NCBI GenBank assembly: GCA_032164245.1
Contig: JAVMKO010000003.1
Span: 30,751,390 to 30,815,389, forward strand
From: Sternotherus odoratus
Lineage: Eukaryota > Chordata > Testudines > Kinosternidae
Reading direction: 5' to 3'
DNA length: 64,000 nt
Shown here: positions 58,896-64,000 of the stretch, piece by piece
How positions within the stretch are numbered: the first letter of the stretch is position 1
Layout of the letters: every line of letters begins with the position of its first letter
Translations under genes and position numbers: made by a program
The notes under the pieces: model-generated
Seen by the model: the letters and a program-made list of their open reading frames with translations, nothing else
Database searches by the model: none
What the model was told of the DNA's origin: nothing

Positions 58896-59215
58896 TCCAC
58901 ACCATTCACTCCTGTAATAGACAGATAACCTCTCACTGAGTTACTGAAGTCCTCAAATCATGGTTTAGAGTCTTCAAGTTATAGAGAATCCACAATTTAC
59001 ACTAGTTTAAACATGCAAGTGACCCATGTTTCATGATGCAGAGCAAGGTGAAAAAGCCCCAGGATCTCTAACAATCTGACCGGGGGGAAAATTCCTTGCC
59101 GACGCCAAATATGGTGATCAGTTAGATCCGGAGAAGGTCAATGAGATAGACCAGTCAGACACCTGGGAAAGAATTCACTGTAGTAACTTACATATAACTC
59201 GAGTATAAGCATGAG
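58896..59215 (-). mobile_element. CR1 LINE, resumed older copy
   Basis: ccattcactcctgtaatagac, then cccatgtttcatgatgcaga, accggggggaaaattccttg and cagacacctgggaaagaatt are CR1 3'-region phrases in reverse. They continue the fragment at 57290-57350. Confidence 0.65.
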
Positions 59216-59697
59216 CTATAGTCCCTGAATTATTCACAATCAGTAGTGAGGGGGCTGTGCTCAAGGTTCTGTGCATTGCCCAGCTATGCACCATCATCAC
59301 TTCTCCAGGGCAATTTCAGCTCAGTAAATTCCTTGGTGTATGTACATCACTCACTGGAGGACAGACAAGTCTCTTGTTTACTCCGATACCTTTTTTAAGT
59401 TGCCAAAGTCCTTAGCAGCAAGGTTGTTCTTCCTCTACTTTTCTAAACAAGAGATCCACAGGATTAAAAGTAAAACAAATGGACATTTCCATGTATAATA
59501 AGAACATTCACATTCCATTAGATAAGGGAAGCGTGGACTAGTGCTTTGTGAAGAGAAGGGAGTTCCATGAACATCTGAGATCTAATTCTGTGGCTCTAAC
59601 TTTGGGTCTCCTTTGTGGCACTGGTCACGTAACTTAACCTCCCTGCCTTAGCCCTATTTTACAGATGAGGGAAACTATCAGTATTATCCACCTGCAG

Positions 59698-59835
59698 AGT
59701 TAACAAAGTCCTGTGGCACCTTAAAGACTAACTATAAAGTTTTGAAGCATGAGCTTTCGTGGGCTAATTAGCCCACGAAAGCTCATGCTTCAAAACTTTA
59801 TAGTTAGTCTTTAAGGTGCCACAGGACTTTGTTAA
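59698..59835. mobile_element. Penelope-like palindrome
   Basis: A perfect 136-nt palindrome (59700-59835), centre between 59767 and 59768, of the PLE end (ttaacaaagtcctgtggcac). It is flanked by a perfect 12-bp TSD, atccacctgcag (59686-59697, 59836-59847). The two arms meet within the hammerhead stem II loop, so the catalytic CTGANGA half is missing while GAAA and stem III remain in both arms. Confidence 0.92.
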
Positions 59836-59849
59836 ATCCACCTGCAGTG

Positions 59850-61765
59850 CACTCTGGGGATGTTGATCAGAGAAATTTTTTTAAATTGAAAAATGCTTAT
59901 TATTATTATTGAAGATGGAGATTAAAAATGCTTGTATTTTGTAAGATCACAAGAGTGGCAAGTAAAATCACTCACATAACTTACTGGGTAACAGCTTTTA
60001 AGCAATAATGTATGTATACATAAAATTCCAATATGAAAGTGAAGAAGCATCTCTTTCAGGTCACATTGTGTCACTGATTGTTAAACAGAATTCTCCATTA
60101 GAATCAGTGGGAAGCACTGTTTACAAGTCAATGGCACAATATGGCTCTTGATTACCTCGGAAGTAAGTGATTAGATGCTCAGTTAAAAGCTGAAGTGAAT
60201 GGAGCTCCTTGAACCTTACTATGCTACAATTTGATTAAACTACCTTTCAGCAACCTTATTAAACTACTGCATTTGTAGAGCAGTAACATGAGAGTCATAT
60301 AGAAAAGAACAGACCAATATATCCACTTATTCTATTTCTTAGTGCTATTGCTGACTCTTTTTAAACCAAAGGGTAAAGGCCATGAAATGATGAGCAAAAG
60401 TATCAAAAACACTGTCAAAAAACCATTGGCCCTGCAATCACTATAATCTGTATAAAACTTTAAAGGACTCTTCCAAAAGTAAACACCTGTACAAGTATAA
60501 AAAGATACTCTGCAGTTTAGATGTAGCCTATTCACCTAACAATGCAGATGATGACATCCAAAGGTATAGCTTTTAAGGGAAGCTTCTGCACAGAATAAGT
60601 CTGTATTTAAACTAGGCTTCCTTTTTATTATGATTAATTATTATTATTAGTAGTAATAGCAGCTTTTCAGTTTCACCTTATAGGGCCCAACCAAGATCAG
60701 AGTTCTACTATGCTAGGCACTGAGTAAACACACAGTGAGAGAGAAATCCCTGCCCTGAAAGACTTATAGATAAGGGAGAAAAAAGTGTGTGTGGGGCGGG
60801 GCGGGGGGGAAGAGCTGAAACAGAGAGGTGAAGTGACTTGCTCAAGGTCATGTCATAGATCACTGGCAGAACTGGAATTGGAACGCAGCTCTGCTGACTC
60901 CTAGGCCAATGCCCTACCTATTAGACAATACTGCCTCCCTGTTTACTGCCCATGTGGACTCTCTGTGTCATCATCCCTCCTGAGGCAACTGTAGTATTGT
61001 CATACACTTACAAAAATGAAGCATCTGACAGATAAAACCTCCCTCGTGGATTTTCCTCTTTTAATTAGGAACTTGGTAGCAGTTTTACAGAGTCTAAAAT
61101 CCTACAGTGTTTGGAGGGCAGGAAATACCTTAGATAAGTGATTTGATTATTCAAATTGCAGCATCTCTTCTCCATAGTGAAAACATATACATAATTCAGG
61201 GAAGGAAATGTGCTCTTTCCCGTTTAAGCTTTATGAGGATTATTATTTGAACCCGGTGGAGTCTAACTTAAACAATCATAGTTACGGACGTTGTTGAATT
61301 TGTTTTCAATGGAGTCATAGTTCAGGAAATACTTTTTCTGAGTTATCCTCCCACATTTATTCATCATTTAGGTCATTTAGGCAAATTGTACCACATAGTT
61401 AGGCCCCTTTGAAGTAATCTTTTTCATTACCTTTCCTGAATTTTCAGTATATTTGTTCTATGGTGCATGCATTTTAACAAGCTGTTTACATAAATTATAT
61501 CCTCTGACTCCAAAACCTCCATTGCTTTTTCCATCAGTCTCTTTGTAGTCCCCTAGCCAGTCTCTGGATACGTAGGGCCCAATCTTCCTCCCATCAAGGT
61601 TATACAAATACTTCAGTAGAAGCAAGATCAAATCTTTCCCAACTTTGTTTGCTACAGATACACAACCACAGCAATCTTTTGAAGTACCACCCCATATTTT
61701 CCAAGGCAAATTAGTAGCATAGCTAAATAGTTATATCCGAGAGTCTCTACAGATAGGCATTATTT
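59850..61765. other. Non-coding; MIR-like relic at 60690-60945
   Basis: 60690-60945 shows the minus-strand MIR pattern (gaggtgaagtgacttgctca then attggaacgcagctctgctg and ctattagacaatactgcctc). The rest is AT-rich with no gene. Confidence 0.55.
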
Positions 61766-61770
61766 TAGTG

Positions 61771-61953
61771 CAGGAATTCTCAATCTTGAGGTTGTGACCC
61801 CAGGGGGAGAGGGAGGTTTGTGAAGCGGTACCAGGGAAGTTGCAACCATACTTCCCTTCCCATACAGCTAAAGGAGAGCTAGATCCCAGCTAGCTGGGAT
61901 GAGGTGGTGGTTTTGGGGTTGTCCAGATAGGGAGGAGGTTGAGAATCATTATG
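61771..61953. mobile_element. Probable hAT miniature
   Basis: Ends caggaattctcaatcttgag and ggttgagaatcattatg are imperfect inverted repeats of the CAGTGGTTCTCAACC class. The TSD is not clear. Confidence 0.5.
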
Positions 61954-62049
61954 TTAGAAGACTCAAATCTCTGTACTGGACATTCTCTGATACAGCATTT
62001 ATCTCAAATTGCTTAAAACCAATCCTAGTGTCTTTCTCCACAGGCTCCC

Positions 62050-62184
62050 TTCCACTGCTTGCACTGACGAAGTGGGTATTAGCCCACGAAAGCTTATGCT
62101 TCAAACTTTATAGTTAGTCTTTAAGGTGCCACAGGACTTTGTTACCTCTGCTATTCCAGACTAACACGGCTACCTCTCTGATTC
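62050..62184 (+). mobile_element. Penelope-like terminal fragment, single arm
   Basis: ttccactgcttgcactgacg through to the complete terminus ggctacctctctgattc. This is the only PLE copy here in simple single orientation with the full 3' end. No convincing TSD. Confidence 0.8.
62064..62101 (+). ncRNA. Hammerhead-ribozyme-like motif, best conserved
   Basis: CTGACGA (62064-62070), one extra A, stem II GTGGG/CCCAC with loop TATTAG, GAAA (62088-62091), stem III AGC-TTAT-GCT, then the cleavage-site position U. Upstream gcttg can partly pair with caaac as stem I. It fits the minimal hammerhead variants reported for PLE terminal repeats; the extra A after the first core box departs from the canonical form. 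Confidence 0.6.
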
Positions 62185-64000
62185 TTCCCAATCTCAGTAT
62201 CTCTCTTATGGGAAGAATGATGAAAATATATGATTTACTATTTAACATTTTCATTTCATTTGACATTAAGAGATACACTTATGCATGCAAACTAAACAGT
62301 TACAAAATCTTCTGAGGTTGCTGCTGGTAGAATATAATAATTAACTTGAACCATCAAGCTGTAATGCAGACTTGAGCAGTTATTGTTGACTAAAGTGGAT
62401 TCGTTTAGTTAAAAACTGTTTGGCATCAAGAGACATTCATTTAGATGTGCCTGACTTTAAGAGTTATAGAAACCAGAGATTAATTCTGTGAAGCAGCTTT
62501 TAACACACATTAGTGAGCAAGGCCTAGTGTTTACTCATACAGCGCTGCTATTTAAATATTTTCACACAGCTAGGGAAGATAAAAAGTAATTCCTGGCATA
62601 TATTGTCTCAAAACTAACAAATTTTGTGCCAAATTAAATACATCGCTGGTGTTTCTAAAAAGCTTTACAGTATTAAGTAAGCAGCTTTAACTTGCAAGCA
62701 CTCAACACTTTTGCCCTGTGTTAAATTGCTGATGAATCGCTGAATCACCAAGATTTTCAAATTTAAAGTCATATACACTGAAAAGGTGAAGATGTCGAAA
62801 ATACAAATATTTCTTTTTGGAGGTCCCAAAGAGATCAGCACATTAATACTCTGATTCAGCAAGGCACTTTAGCACATGCTTAAATCCCTTTTACCTCATG
62901 GGGACCTAAGAACATGCTGAAAATTAAGCCTGCCTACAACCCTAATTTTGTACTTCTAGAGACTTTGGATTTAGTAAAACTACTTTTGTGGTCACATAAG
63001 TTGCCTATGGCTGGATATTGTTGACGTTCTAGAGACATATGCTTATGTCAAATCTCCCCACACTATACTTGCCTATCGTCAGTGAAGTCAATCCATCACT
63101 TTTATCAGCACCAAATAAATCTGACAAAATTATTAAAAGCAAATGTTGTGAAAAAGAACACACATTTCTCATGAGTTTCATAACTTTGAAATTATAGTTG
63201 CATTACAGTCATTTTATACAGTTTTTGTACATCTCCTGAACATCTTATTTTGTTGTGTTAGTTCTACTTAAAAGCATGTCCAATATATGATACACATATC
63301 TAGGCAAAAGCTTTTATTTTAACACAGTGGAAGTAATAATATGAATTTATCTTATATTCACCTTTTCACAGGAACTGAATGAATGGCAAAGTGGATACAG
63401 TACAAAAATGCAGCTGATCAATATAATGTACATTGATTAGAAAGTTGTAAGACATACAGACATTTTGTGTAGCAATCTATGTAACAAATCCCTCAGCGAT
63501 AGATGAGAGGTCTGACGTCATTAAATGTTTTCCAAATGCACTATTACTTTTGCCTAAAGGATTAAGTCTTCTCTATTTCCTCACAAGTGAAGGCAAAAGA
63601 AAAGATGGACTATTCCACCGCACCATTTGATATTTTAAGTAGAAACAAAGTGATAGCAGATGCTAGGTAATTTGTTGGAAAACGACCTGCTAAAAACTCA
63701 TTTTCTAATTTGCTTGAATTTAATCACACATGTTACTGGAAAACAAACAAACAAAAAACAAAAATAACACAGTGGGGTTTAAATCTGAATCTCTCAGTGA
63801 TTTATAATGTTGCAATGAACAATCAGGAGACCTGAAAATATTCAGCTGTGTAGGATGCCCCTTAGTGGCAGACTATAAATATTGTTGACAGAAGAAATAA
63901 TTTTCAACACTGAAAAAAGAAAAATAGTATTACATTTGGTTATCAGTTTAGAACACAAGAGTTTAAATACTAATTACTTACACAAAAGTGCCTACAAAGC
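62185..64000. other. AT-rich non-coding, nothing recognised
   Basis: No gene, RNA or element boundary is recognised to the end of the window. Confidence 0.4.

Overview
The window looks like a piece of a sauropsid nuclear genome, most likely a turtle. It is AT-rich non-coding DNA carrying CR1 LINEs with (ATTCTATG)-type 3' ends, MIR-like relics, many hAT and other DNA-transposon miniatures, several solo LTRs, DIRS tyrosine-recombinase retrotransposons and Penelope-like elements (PLEs). I found no convincing host gene, host exon, tRNA, rRNA or CRISPR array. Every substantial protein-coding signal belongs to a retroelement.

Layout. 1-9.3 kb: AT-rich DNA with a self-inverted PLE insertion (844-1053), a miniature transposon (2225-2463), and a solo LTR with a 47-bp minisatellite (2892-3971) that appears to sit inside an older hAT miniature. 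9.3-12.2 kb: a hAT relic broken by a 5'-truncated DIRS element on the minus strand, with RT end, RNase H and an uninterrupted tyrosine recombinase. 12.3-12.8 kb: a GC-rich hAT miniature with a perfect 8-bp target-site duplication (TSD). 13.5-21.7 kb: LTR material, PLE and hAT insertions, and two CR1 copies, one split by a hAT miniature and a solo LTR. 21.7-31 kb: mostly featureless, with a PLE palindrome at 23.1 kb and decayed DIRS gag/recombinase relics at 26-27.5 kb. 31.06-33.87 kb: a second DIRS copy with both terminal repeats, gag zinc-knuckle and RNase H remnants, and an internally inverted recombinase segment. 34.8-37.1 kb: a two-armed PLE with a 506-codon open RT + GIY-YIG frame and a 13-bp TSD. 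37.4-39.4 kb: a nest of a hAT miniature beside a 1.8-kb TIR element that itself contains the second GC-rich hAT copy and a PLE fragment. 42.1-43 kb: pogo/Tigger-like miniatures with a GC-rich array. 44.7-45.7 kb: an LTR relative split by CR1. 49-50.4 kb: CR1. 51.2-52.2 kb: a non-autonomous Helitron. 53.7-55.4 kb: LINE RT relics, a miniature element and a solo LTR. 57.3-59.2 kb: nested CR1. 59.7 and 62.1 kb: PLE copies, the first a perfect 136-nt palindrome.

The most interesting theme is the PLE family. Nearly every copy carries a hammerhead-ribozyme-like motif, and at least five of the seven insertions are head-to-head inverted dimers flanked by 12-14 bp TSDs. Hammerhead variants in PLE terminal repeats are known in the literature. 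The consistent inverted-dimer outcome and the different deletions in the two arms of the 34.8-kb copy are the points most worth following up. All calls come from reading the sequence; no database search was run.
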